A stretch of DNA of 35,483 nt from positions 1-35,483 of the forward strand of contig CAMPBE010000012.1 in the NCBI GenBank assembly GCA_946636615.1, read 5' to 3'. The notes beneath the pieces were generated by a model. It was not told where the DNA came from. It did no database searches and saw only the letters and a list, made by a program, of their open reading frames with translations. Shown piece after piece: positions 15,463 to 24,000 of this stretch (the first letter of the stretch is position 1; every line of letters begins with the position of its first letter). A program made the translations under genes and the position numbers. This stretch comes from an uncultured bacterium (lineage in GTDB: Bacteria > Cyanobacteriota > Vampirovibrionia > Gastranaerophilales > Gastranaerophilaceae).

Positions 15463-16520
15463 TTAGGCTTTTTTAACAAATAATTTTGGAAAGGAATGTA
15501 ATTAAATCTTTTGTATTTTTCAAAGATTTTTTTTCGTTCATTGAATTCTTTTTCAGAAAAACTCTCCCATTTATTGTCAGAATATGCGATAAACCAAGGT
15601 TGTTTTTGATTTTCATACCCGTCATATTTAAAATTTACTTGCGGAAAAAGTTCTGTAGAATTTTCAACCAAATTGTAGACATGTACCCCGCTTTCTAAAG
15701 CGCCGCCAGAATATTCGTTGCAAATAAAACTATCATCACAAACATAGTACCTATCTCTTTCTCCTCCGCTTACAACGTGTTGAGGTTTTCTGTCAACCAT
15801 TGTATAGATATCATAAATCACGCCTTTCCATTCGCCTTCAGCTATTTCTCCTATAAAGAGTTCATCTATACCGTCAACATTTACGTCATAATATACATAT
15901 CCAATTTTATTCAAAGGATTTTTATTTGTTTGGGATATAACATTATACATATAACTCATTTTTTCGTTTTCAAGTTTTGTTGAATCCCATTTTTCTTCAA
16001 TTGCTGCTATATGTTTTTGTATAATCTTTTTGTACAGATTTTCCCCTTTCATCCCTTGATCTTTATGATAGATTGTCCCTTTTATGCCTTGTATATTAAC
16101 ATTTTCTCCAAGTTCATACAAAGCCTTAAAAGAACTTGGTGCATCAGGACTTTTTGTATAGTCATATTGGACATCTGTTGGGTGTTTTAGAACAATGTCG
16201 TATATTCTGCCTTTTTTGTCTGTTAATTCTCCAAGCTTTCTACTGCCCGGTAACACAGCATGATCTGATGGGTTTTTATATGCCTTTATTCCAAAAGCAA
16301 ATCCGCCGAATCCAGCTTTCTTTGAATCTATATGATATACTGATATTTTATCCTTTTCTTTTTTTATTTCATAAGTTTTATTTAATTCTTTTGGTATAGT
16401 GATAGAAAAAAGTTTGCTTTTTACAATTGTGTCTTTACCAATACATTCCTTTGCGCAAGATATAGTCGGAATTGCCATTAAAACGGCTAATAGTATACGG
16501 AATAAAATTTTGTTTTTCAT
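15459..16520 (-). CDS. exported protein with a calcium-loop-like repeat segment, unknown function
   Basis: From the ATG at 16520 (AAGGAG seven bases upstream) the protein has 353 residues. It starts with a hydrophobic signal sequence ending PTISCAKE; the cysteine could be a lipidation site, though the preceding residues fit a lipobox poorly. The N-terminal half has a beta-rich domain (SKLFSITIPKE, then GFGGFAFGIKAY), similar in style to clostridial lipoproteins. The second half contains YYDVNVDGIDELFIGE, a D-x-N-x-D-G pattern as in VCBS/FG-GAP calcium loops. A longer start at 16553 lacks a ribosome-binding site. Function unknown. Confidence 0.75.
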   Translation of the reverse strand: MKNKILFRILLAVLMAIPTISCAKECIGKDTIVKSKLFSITIPKELNKTYEIKKEKDKISVYHIDSKKAGFGGFAFGIKAYKNPSDHAVLPGSRKLGELTDKKGRIYDIVLKHPTDVQYDYTKSPDAPSSFKALYELGENVNIQGIKGTIYHKDQGMKGENLYKKIIQKHIAAIEEKWDSTKLENEKMSYMYNVISQTNKNPLNKIGYVYYDVNVDGIDELFIGEIAEGEWKGVIYDIYTMVDRKPQHVVSGGERDRYYVCDDSFICNEYSGGALESGVHVYNLVENSTELFPQVNFKYDGYENQKQPWFIAYSDNKWESFSEKEFNERKKIFEKYKRFNYIPFQNYLLKKPN

Positions 16521-16584
16521 ATAAAAACTCCTTATCCCGTACAATATTAGCATAAAATTTTAAATATTTATATTAAATTAATAA

Positions 16585-17406
16585 CTAAGATCTTGCAGCT
16601 TTTAAATCAAAATGCCAAGGTTCTTTTGCAAAGTTTTGAAAATGTCCGCCCCATCTGTAACCCATTTTCTCCCAATAAGCACCAAGCAAAGCCTGATTTT
16701 CTCTATTTGAGCGTTTATTTCCGTTTACACTTGTAGTTGTAATATCAACTGCTATACCTTTTTCATGTGGAGAGTTTCCCGGTTTTGCAGCAAGACTACC
16801 ACGTTCTTTTTTTAGGTCAATTTGATCTTGGTGGCTTCTCCAAGTGCTTCTGCGTCCGTATGAAATTTTTATTCCCTGAGATTCAGCATAATCTGTTAAT
16901 TTAATTAGCGCCTTTTGAAATTCTGGTTTTAAATGTTTCCATCTTTCTTTTAAATTCGGAGTATTAAAGCCTAATCTGTCTAATTCTTTGTCAGATAAAT
17001 TTAATGATGATATTGTTCTTTCTTCTTTTTTTGTTTCTGTTTCTGCGGCCTTTGTTTTTTTAGTAAGTTCGCCAAATTTTGGGATATTATGTAAATCAAA
17101 ATTAGATTTCGATAATCCAAAATTATATTGTTGTGAAGGATAAATCATTTGAGGATAAATATTTGTTGGCATTAGAATTTCAGGTAAAAAACAGTACATG
17201 GAGTAATTATAAGGTAAAGCTCCTTCATTTGTAGTATTTCCGGTATATATTGCCGCAAAAGGATCTATATAATTTAAGCCAACTTGTTGAATACCAACAG
17301 AATCTGCACCAAAAATATTATTAAACACAGTATTATTATATGACCCAACATAATTAGGCATAGCTTGCAACATATATGAATTTAACCCTATAGGCTGGAG
17401 TGTCAT
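16585..17406 (-). CDS. M15-family peptidase (D,D-carboxypeptidase or endopeptidase-like) with an unusual N-terminus
   Basis: The C-terminal third is a zinc peptidase domain: SPHEKGIAVDI gives H214 and D221, and EPWHFDL gives H265, with GRRSTWRSHQDQ as the substrate-side loop. Such enzymes cut peptidoglycan stem peptides or cross-bridges. The first 110 residues are Asn/Tyr/Pro/Met-rich and lack any signal peptide, so export, if any, uses another route or needs lysis, as with phage-type endolysins. Residues 112-135 are a Lys/Thr/Glu linker. AAGGGGA precedes the ATG. No phage genes surround it, so it appears chromosomal. Confidence 0.75.
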   Translation of the reverse strand: MTLQPIGLNSYMLQAMPNYVGSYNNTVFNNIFGADSVGIQQVGLNYIDPFAAIYTGNTTNEGALPYNYSMYCFLPEILMPTNIYPQMIYPSQQYNFGLSKSNFDLHNIPKFGELTKKTKAAETETKKEERTISSLNLSDKELDRLGFNTPNLKERWKHLKPEFQKALIKLTDYAESQGIKISYGRRSTWRSHQDQIDLKKERGSLAAKPGNSPHEKGIAVDITTTSVNGNKRSNRENQALLGAYWEKMGYRWGGHFQNFAKEPWHFDLKAARS

Positions 17407-17481
17407 AATTTCCCCTTGTTGATAATATCCCCTACTTATAATAAAAATATTTAAATTTTAAAATTGCCTTTTTGTAATAAT

Positions 17482-17516
17482 TTGTTACAAACTTTGGTCA
17501 ACACTTATTATATAAT
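17482..17516 (+). promoter_or_regulatory. promoter placed for a leaderless rlmD mRNA
   Basis: TATAAT (17511-17516) ends six bases before ATG 17523, with no ribosome-binding site between. An alternative pair is TTGTTA (17482-17487), 18 bases, TATTAT (17506-17511). TTTGTTACAAA (17481-17491) is palindromic and may be a protein-binding site. Confidence 0.5.
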
Positions 17517-17522
17517 TCATTT

Positions 17523-18929
17523 ATGCAAGTTAATGATGAGTTTGAAGTAAAAGTAGAAAAGTATTCCGGAACCGGAAATGGTATTGCAAGAATAGATGGC
17601 CAAGTCGTCTTTGTAGATAATGTTTGCCCTGAAGATTTTGTTCAAGTAAAAATAACTAGGATTAATAAAAGCTATGCAAATGCTACTCTTTTGAAAATCA
17701 TCACTCCTTCTCCATACAGAAGAGAACCGATTTGTCCTATGCAAAAGGTATGTGGCTCATGCCAGATGGGATTTATAGATTACAAATATCAGCTTGAGTT
17801 AAAAAAGCAAATTGTACAAGATGCAATAACAAAAATCGGTGGAATTGATATTGAAGTAAAAGATGTAATTGCTTCTCCTAAAATTTTAAATTACAGACAA
17901 AAAATTCAATATCCTGTATCTCAAACAAAAAATTCCAAAAGGATTTTGGCAGGATACTACAAACCCCAAAGTCACGACATTGTTAATATAAAATATTGCC
18001 CTATTCAGCCTTCAATTTGTGATAAAATTGTCGAATTTATAAGAGAAAAAGCCTTTGAATTTAAAATTTCAGGATACAATGAAAAAACTCACAAAGGCGA
18101 TTTGAGGCATATTGTAATCAGGGGTTCAGAATATTCGGGGAAATTTTTGGTTACATTGGTGGTGAATAATAATTGCAAGGTTCTTTGTCTCAAGCGGCAT
18201 TCTGAGCAAAGCGAAGAATCTGTTGATAAATCAGCTCAGAATGACAAATATAAACGCTTTTCACAAGCCATTTTTAACCATTTTGACGAAGTTGCTGGAG
18301 TTTGTCTTAACTATAACGACAAAAAGACGAATGTTATATTAGGTGAAAAAACAGAATGTGTCGCAGGTTGTGATTATGTTGAAGAAAAAATTCTTGATAA
18401 AGTTTTTAAAATCGGTGCGGATACTTTCTTTCAAATAAATCCAAAAAGTGCGGAAAATATCTTTAAATATGTAAAAGACGAAGTCTCAAAACTTGAAAAC
18501 CCTACAGTGTTAGATGCTTATGCAGGAATTGCTACCTTTGGAATTGTTGTTTCAAATGTTGCTAAATCTGTTGTGAGTGTTGAGTCTAATAAAAATTCAA
18601 TAGAAAAAGCAGAAGAAGTTTTGAAAGAGAACAATATTGAAAATGTCGAACTTTTTGCACAAGATACCGTTAAATATCTAAAATCTATAAAGAAAAAGTT
18701 TGACATATCGATACTTGATCCTCCAAGAAAAGGCTGTACGCAGGAGTCTTTAGACGAAACTTTAAAGCATACAAAAAATGAAATTATTTATGTATCTTGC
18801 AATCCTGCAACACTCGCAAGGGATTTAAAATATCTGACGGAAAAAGGCTGTAAAGTCGAAAGTGTTCAGCCTTTTGATATGTTTTGTCATACATACCATG
18901 TTGAAACGGTTGCAAGAATATCTATTTAG
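17523..18929 (+). CDS. rlmD: 23S rRNA (uracil-C5)-methyltransferase, RlmD/RumA type
   Basis: The enzyme makes m5U in 23S rRNA using SAM. The 468 residues include an N-terminal TRAM RNA-binding domain (1-60), an iron-sulfur motif (C71, C77, C80 and C159), the SAM-binding FQINP and DAYAGIATFG segments, the ILDPPRKG motif, and the catalytic cysteine in VSCNPATLARDL (about 426). Between the RNA-binding and SAM-binding parts, residues about 226-241 are encoded by a palindromic repeat inserted in frame (HSEQSEES), lengthening a loop. RlmCD/TrmA-type specificity cannot be told apart by eye. The gene ends eight bases inside the convergent gene. Confidence 0.85.
   Translation: MQVNDEFEVKVEKYSGTGNGIARIDGQVVFVDNVCPEDFVQVKITRINKSYANATLLKIITPSPYRREPICPMQKVCGSCQMGFIDYKYQLELKKQIVQDAITKIGGIDIEVKDVIASPKILNYRQKIQYPVSQTKNSKRILAGYYKPQSHDIVNIKYCPIQPSICDKIVEFIREKAFEFKISGYNEKTHKGDLRHIVIRGSEYSGKFLVTLVVNNNCKVLCLKRHSEQSEESVDKSAQNDKYKRFSQAIFNHFDEVAGVCLNYNDKKTNVILGEKTECVAGCDYVEEKILDKVFKIGADTFFQINPKSAENIFKYVKDEVSKLENPTVLDAYAGIATFGIVVSNVAKSVVSVESNKNSIEKAEEVLKENNIENVELFAQDTVKYLKSIKKKFDISILDPPRKGCTQESLDETLKHTKNEIIYVSCNPATLARDLKYLTEKGCKVESVQPFDMFCHTYHVETVARISI
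18198..18246. repeat. palindromic repeat inserted in frame in rlmD
   Basis: CATTCTGAGC (18198-18207) and its exact reverse complement GCTCAGAATG (18234-18243) bound a 46-base block. The left half continues AAAGCGAAGAATCT, as in the mtaB and intergenic copies. It encodes HSEQSEESVDKSAQND without shifting the frame. Confidence 0.8.
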
Positions 18930-20175
18930 ACATTCCTGATGCTTCTACCTTCATCATGCGCTCACCAACACGCTTTGTGGCAATCAATTGATTAAGTCCA
19001 AGTCCTCTTTCGAGAATTGATTTTGGCGCAGTTAAAAATCTCGTATGTGAATGTTTCTCGCCATATTTTAATGGTGGCAACAACCGTTGTCCAACATAGG
19101 CAAAACGCATATAATTAGCATGTTCAACTTGTAGTTGTTTTTCTTCTTTATCGGCTAATGGTTCAAGTTTTTCGTTGAGTGCAGGGTTTTTGACCTTTTT
19201 ATTGCAACGCTTTTTATAAATATCATCGTCAATTTTGATTTTTAAATCATGAACATCGCTATCTAATATTTGAATTTCCGCAATTGTGCCATCAGGGAGT
19301 TCTGCGTTGACATGTAAACCCTGATAACCATTTTCCAAATCCTTTCCATATAAAGGCTCTAAATTATAATTATATCTTTTAGCGAATGAAACAAAATCCT
19401 TTAAATCATTCAAATCAGGATAACTCAAAGAATCAAATTTTGTAATAGCTTTGATTTTTTTACTATCAAGTTTTATTCCCAAGTCTTTTTGATAACCTAT
19501 AATTACCCAATCCGGAATAGAGTCCAATACAGGGTAATAATTTTCGATTTCTGTAAATTTAGTGACTACACCATCTTTTAGCATTTCTTCAAAAATTTGA
19601 AAAACTTTCTTTACAGAGGATTTTGATGAATCTCTAAGCACTATACATCCTCTTACCAAATCTTTGACATTGTTTCTGGCTTCTTCTATCCCGCCAAATT
19701 TATACAAGCCGCCGGCTTCTTCAATTTTATGTTTTTCTTTTTCTGCAATACCTTCCAATTTTTCATGGATGCTTTTAGCTTTTTTATGGTCAGTTTTTAC
19801 TTCTTTGATTATTCTGTTAGGATTGTTTGCATCAGCAACAAGTCTCCCAAAATATTTATTCATTATATTGTCAAAATAGCCAAAAGGAACAATTGTTTCT
19901 TTAAATAATTGCTGAGCAATTGCCACAGGAACTATGCCAGAGCCTTCTAGTTGCTTATCTTCTCTTACTTCTGCCGTTTTAACCAAATCTTTAGCTTTAC
20001 TCAAAGCATTTTTAGCAATTTTATTTTTTGATGTGAACGATATTGTATCTTTTGTTAAAGGTTTTAAATTCGGACAATATAAACTTGAGCATCTTTTGTT
20101 TAAAGATGAAAAATTATTATCGTTATTATAAATTTGTCTTGTTGCAAATTTTGGGGTAATTTGTAATATGTTCAT
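18922..20175 (-). CDS. protein with RelA/SpoT-like nucleotidyltransferase domain
   Basis: From the ATG at 20175 (AAGGA seven bases upstream; the GTG at 20181 is too close to it) the protein has 417 residues. The N-terminal 60 residues are a polar leader ending in a DTISFTSKNK tag. Four segments match the order of the RelA/SpoT synthetase fold: KAKSIHEKL (132-140), DLVRGCIVLRD (172-182), ENGYQGLHV (281-289) and AEIQI (299-303). In alarmone synthetases these hold the pyrophosphate-transfer and base-stacking residues. There is no HD hydrolase, TGS or ACT domain, and the spacer between the second and third segments (100 residues) is long. It may be a small alarmone synthetase, a toxic tRNA-modifying relative or an inactive paralog. 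The family call is moderately sure; function is open. Confidence 0.55.
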   Translation of the reverse strand: MNILQITPKFATRQIYNNDNNFSSLNKRCSSLYCPNLKPLTKDTISFTSKNKIAKNALSKAKDLVKTAEVREDKQLEGSGIVPVAIAQQLFKETIVPFGYFDNIMNKYFGRLVADANNPNRIIKEVKTDHKKAKSIHEKLEGIAEKEKHKIEEAGGLYKFGGIEEARNNVKDLVRGCIVLRDSSKSSVKKVFQIFEEMLKDGVVTKFTEIENYYPVLDSIPDWVIIGYQKDLGIKLDSKKIKAITKFDSLSYPDLNDLKDFVSFAKRYNYNLEPLYGKDLENGYQGLHVNAELPDGTIAEIQILDSDVHDLKIKIDDDIYKKRCNKKVKNPALNEKLEPLADKEEKQLQVEHANYMRFAYVGQRLLPPLKYGEKHSHTRFLTAPKSILERGLGLNQLIATKRVGERMMKVEASGMSK

Positions 20176-20276
20176 AAACACTTCCTTCTGTAACTATAAT
20201 ACTTGTAAATATTAAAATTTTACTTTTAATTAAATTTTTTAAATAAATTGTAACAAATATTTACACCAAATATTTT

Positions 20277-20305
20277 TTGTCGTTCAAACATGTTTGTAAT
20301 AAAAT
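20277..20305 (+). promoter_or_regulatory. nifJ promoter
   Basis: TTGTCG (20277-20282), 17 bases, then TAAAAT (20300-20305). The start site near 20312 gives a leader of about 38 bases with a strong AAGGAGG ribosome-binding site (20332-20338). Confidence 0.65.
20285..20296. promoter_or_regulatory. perfect palindrome in the nifJ promoter spacer, candidate operator
   Basis: CAAACATGTTTG is a perfect 12-bp palindrome placed wholly between the -35 and -10. A protein bound here would block or remodel polymerase, suggesting redox or metabolic control of pyruvate oxidation. The regulator is unknown. Confidence 0.45.
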
Positions 20306-20349
20306 AATACTGTTAAGAGAAAGCGTAATATAAGGAGGTTATAAATATT

Positions 20350-23300
20350 ATGGCTAAGACTATAACAGTTGACGGTAATTATGCTGCAGCTCATGTTGCT
20401 TATGCAATGAGCGAGGTTTCAGCTATTTACCCTATCACTCCTTCATCAACAATGGGTGAATGGATTGATGAATGGGCATCTCAGCATAAAAAGAATATCT
20501 GGGGTGAAGAAGTTAAAGTTGCGGAAATGCAATCAGAAGCAGGTGCTGCAGGTGCAGTTCACGGAGCTTTGGCTGCAGGTTCATTAACTTCTACTTACAC
20601 AGCATCACAAGGTTTATTATTGATGATTCCTGTAATGCACAAAATTGCAGGAGAAATGCTTCCTGCAGTATTCCACGTTGCAGCTCGTGCTTTAGCTGCT
20701 CAATCATTGGCAATCTTCGGTGATCACACTGACGTTATGGGTTGCCGTAACACAGGCTTTGCAATGTTAGCTGCAAACTCTGTTCAAGAAGAAATGGATA
20801 TGGCTTTGGTTGCACATCTTTCAACTTACAAAGCTAAAGTTCCTTTCTTGCAGTTCTTCGACGGTTTCAGAACTTCTCACGAAGTACACAAAATCGAAGA
20901 AATTTCTTATGAAGATATTAAATCTTTAGTTGAACCAAAATATATTGAAGAATTCAGACAAAGAGCATTACGTCCAGAAAGCCCGATTTGTAAAGTTGGA
21001 GCTCAAAACACAGACGTATATTTCCAAGGTCGTGAAACTTCTAACAAATACTATGATGCAGTACCTGATATCGTTCAGGAATATATGGACAAAGTTGCGA
21101 AAGTAACAGGTCGTCAATATCATCCGTTTGACTACGTCGGCGCACCTGATGCAACTGATGTAATCGTTGCAATCGGTTCAGGTTGTGAAACTATCGAAGA
21201 AACAATCGAATACTTGAATGCAAAACGCGGTACTAAATACGGTTTGGTTAAAGTAAGATTGTACAGACCGTTTGATGTAAAACGCTTCAATGCAGCATTG
21301 CCTGCAACAACAAAACGTATCGCTGTTCTTGACAGAACAAAAGAACCTGGTTCAATCGGTGAACCTTTATACTTAGATGTTGTAGCTGCATTAGAAAACA
21401 AAGATATCAGAGTAATCGGCGGAAGATATGGTTTATCTTCTAAAGAATTTACTCCTTCTATGGTTTATGCTATTTACAAACATTCAGAAAATAACGGATT
21501 CCATGGATTTACAGTTGGTATCGAAGATGACGTAACTCATAAATCTTTGAAAGTAGAAGAACATATAGTTACTGAACCTGAAGGTACTACAAACTGTATG
21601 TTCTGGGGATTGGGTTCTGACGGTACCGTTGGTGCTAACAAAAACTCAATTAAAATTATAGGTCAATATACAAACAAAGATGCTCAAGCATACTTTGCTT
21701 ATGACTCTAAAAAATCTTTCGGTGTAACTGTTTCTCACTTGAGATTTGGGGATAAACCGATTAAATCAACTTATTTAATTACTGCACCTGACTTCGTTTC
21801 ATGCTCCGCTCACGCTTATGTTGGCAGATATGATTTGTTAAAAGGTATTAAAGAAGGCGGTACATTCTTACTAAATTCACCATATACAAAAGACGAAGCT
21901 TTTGCTCACTTAACTCGTGATATGCAACAAACAATTATTGATAAGAAAATCAAATTCTACAACGTAGATGCTGAAAAACTTATCAAAGAACAACCGGGCT
22001 TACGTGGCAAAGGTGCAAATACAGTTATGATGGTTGCATACTTCAAAGTTTCAGGAATTATTCCTTTTGAACAAGCTCTTGAAGGTATGAGAGAAATGAC
22101 TAAGAAAACCTTTAAGAAAAAAGGTGATGATGTTGTAAACATGAACTTGGCATTGATTGATGCTGCAGTTAATGCAACTGAAGAAGTTCCTGTTCCTACA
22201 TCATTAGATGGAATATGTCATGCTGAAGAAGTTAAACTTATTTCTGATGATGCATCTGATTTTGCAAAGAAAATCATTGAACCTTCCATGAGACAAAAAG
22301 GGGACGATATCCCTGTTTCTGCAATGAGTGTTGACGGTGTTATTCCAACAGGTACAGCTTGTTTGGAAAAACGTGGAATAGCTCCTCGCGTTCCTCATTG
22401 GAATCCTGAATTTTGTTTACAATGCGGAATCTGTGCCTCAGCTTGTCCGCACGCTGCAATCAGAACAAAATTAATTGAAAAAGAGAATTTAGCGGATGCT
22501 CCATCTTCTTTCAATACTGTTGAAGCCAAACCAAATGCAAACGGTGAACACTTCAAAGTTCAGGTATACTGTAAAGATTGTACAGGCTGTGGTGTTTGTT
22601 TAGATCAATGTCCTATGTCAAAAGTTGAAGGTAAACAGGTTCTTACTTGGTCAACGATTGAAAAAGAAGAAGAACTTTGCGAATCTGTAAACGAAAAATT
22701 CTTTGATGAATTACCTGATAACGTAATGGGCAAAAACACTACAAAAACAATTAAAGGCGCAATGCTTCGAAAACCGTTATTTGAATTCTCAGGTGCTTGC
22801 GCAGGTTGCGGAGAAACACCTTATGTTAAATTGGTTTCTCAATTGTTCGGAGAAAACGCAATTGTTGCAAACGCAACAGGTTGTTCTTCAATCTACTCAG
22901 GTACATTCCCAACAATTCCTTACACGACTAATAAGGAAGGTAGAGGACCGGCTTGGGCAAATTCATTGTTCGAAGATAACGCAGAATTCGGTTTCGGTAT
23001 GAGATTAGCAGTAGACGCTAACAGAGCTACTTTAAAATCTTATGTTGAAAAAGTTCTTGAAAAAGAAGATGCTCCGGCTGATTTGAAAGAAGCTTTGTCA
23101 AATGCAATGGCAAATTGGGATAATTCAAAAACTGAAGAAGCCGTTAAAACTCAAGAAGCTGCGAAAGTTCTTATCAATAAATACGCAGAAGAATGCGGTT
23201 GCGAAACAATCAAGAAGATTAAAGAACTTGAAGACTACTTCACAGATAAATCAATTTGGATTATTGGTGGTGACGGTTGGGCAAACGATATCGGATACGG

Positions 23301-23883
23301 CGGTATTGACCACGTATTGGCTCAAAACAAGAACGTAAATATTCTTGTTCTTGATACAGAGGTTTACTCAAATACAGGCGGTCAAGCTTCTAAATCAACT
23401 CCAACCGGTGCGGTTGCAAAATTTGCTACAGGCGGAAAACCAACATACAAGAAAAATATGGGCTTGATGTCTATGTCTTATGGTTATGTTTACGTAGCAT
23501 CAGTTGCTTTAGGTGCTGATAGAGGTCAAACTCTTAAAGCATTCCAAGAAGCTGAAGCATATAATGGACCATCAATCATATTTGCTTACGCTCCTTGTAT
23601 CGCTCACGGTATTGATATGTCTAAGACTCAGACAGAACAAAAACGTGCAGTTGAAGCTGGTTACTACCCACTATACAGATACAACCCATCTCTTGAACAA
23701 CCGTTCAGTTGGGATGCTAAAGATCCTAAAGGAAGCTATCAAGACTTTATCAGATCAGAAGGTCGTTACAAGTCATTGTTAAAGACTAACCCTGAAGCTG
23801 CAGAAGGCTTGTACGCTAAAGCGGAAGAAGATGCTGCAAAACGTATGGAAGTATACAAAGCAGTAGGCGAATTGATGAAATAG
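20350..23883 (+). CDS. nifJ: pyruvate:ferredoxin (flavodoxin) oxidoreductase
   Basis: This cytosolic homodimer oxidises pyruvate and CoA to acetyl-CoA and CO2, reducing ferredoxin: the central step of anaerobic pyruvate metabolism. The 1177 residues are full length for the single-chain type. The N-terminal domain starts YPITPSS, followed by the transketolase-C-like and EKR parts. Two [4Fe-4S] clusters follow (C689, C692, C695, C699 and C744, C747, C750, C754). The third cluster begins CAGCGETPY, next to the TPP domain with GDGW at 974-977 and DTEVYSNTGGQ. The strong AGGAGG site and a promoter palindrome suggest high, regulated expression. The name nifJ does not imply nitrogen fixation here. 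Confidence 0.97.
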   Translation: MAKTITVDGNYAAAHVAYAMSEVSAIYPITPSSTMGEWIDEWASQHKKNIWGEEVKVAEMQSEAGAAGAVHGALAAGSLTSTYTASQGLLLMIPVMHKIAGEMLPAVFHVAARALAAQSLAIFGDHTDVMGCRNTGFAMLAANSVQEEMDMALVAHLSTYKAKVPFLQFFDGFRTSHEVHKIEEISYEDIKSLVEPKYIEEFRQRALRPESPICKVGAQNTDVYFQGRETSNKYYDAVPDIVQEYMDKVAKVTGRQYHPFDYVGAPDATDVIVAIGSGCETIEETIEYLNAKRGTKYGLVKVRLYRPFDVKRFNAALPATTKRIAVLDRTKEPGSIGEPLYLDVVAALENKDIRVIGGRYGLSSKEFTPSMVYAIYKHSENNGFHGFTVGIEDDVTHKSLKVEEHIVTEPEGTTNCMFWGLGSDGTVGANKNSIKIIGQYTNKDAQAYFAYDSKKSFGVTVSHLRFGDKPIKSTYLITAPDFVSCSAHAYVGRYDLLKGIKEGGTFLLNSPYTKDEAFAHLTRDMQQTIIDKKIKFYNVDAEKLIKEQPGLRGKGANTVMMVAYFKVSGIIPFEQALEGMREMTKKTFKKKGDDVVNMNLALIDAAVNATEEVPVPTSLDGICHAEEVKLISDDASDFAKKIIEPSMRQKGDDIPVSAMSVDGVIPTGTACLEKRGIAPRVPHWNPEFCLQCGICASACPHAAIRTKLIEKENLADAPSSFNTVEAKPNANGEHFKVQVYCKDCTGCGVCLDQCPMSKVEGKQVLTWSTIEKEEELCESVNEKFFDELPDNVMGKNTTKTIKGAMLRKPLFEFSGACAGCGETPYVKLVSQLFGENAIVANATGCSSIYSGTFPTIPYTTNKEGRGPAWANSLFEDNAEFGFGMRLAVDANRATLKSYVEKVLEKEDAPADLKEALSNAMANWDNSKTEEAVKTQEAAKVLINKYAEECGCETIKKIKELEDYFTDKSIWIIGGDGWANDIGYGGIDHVLAQNKNVNILVLDTEVYSNTGGQASKSTPTGAVAKFATGGKPTYKKNMGLMSMSYGYVYVASVALGADRGQTLKAFQEAEAYNGPSIIFAYAPCIAHGIDMSKTQTEQKRAVEAGYYPLYRYNPSLEQPFSWDAKDPKGSYQDFIRSEGRYKSLLKTNPEAAEGLYAKAEEDAAKRMEVYKAVGELMK

Positions 23884-23902
23884 TTCATCATAAAATAAAT
23901 AT

Positions 23903-23938
23903 AATAGCTCCATCTATAATTAGGTGGAGCTATTTTTT
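23903..23938 (+). terminator. intrinsic terminator of nifJ
   Basis: A 14-base-pair stem (AATAGCTCCATCTA with TAGGTGGAGCTATT, one G-U pair) with a TAAT loop, ending in a run of six Ts. Confidence 0.92.
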
Positions 23939-23943
23939 ATAAT

Positions 23944-23967
23944 AAAAATGGCAGTTTGACTGCCATT
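23944..23967 (-). terminator. intrinsic terminator of the minus-strand membrane-protein gene
   Basis: Read on the minus strand, AATGGCAGT-caa-ACTGCCATT forms a nine-base-pair stem followed by five Ts. It sits back to back with the nifJ terminator. Confidence 0.85.
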
Positions 23968-24000
23968 AAAATTGTTCTTCACACTACCTATGAGGAATTT

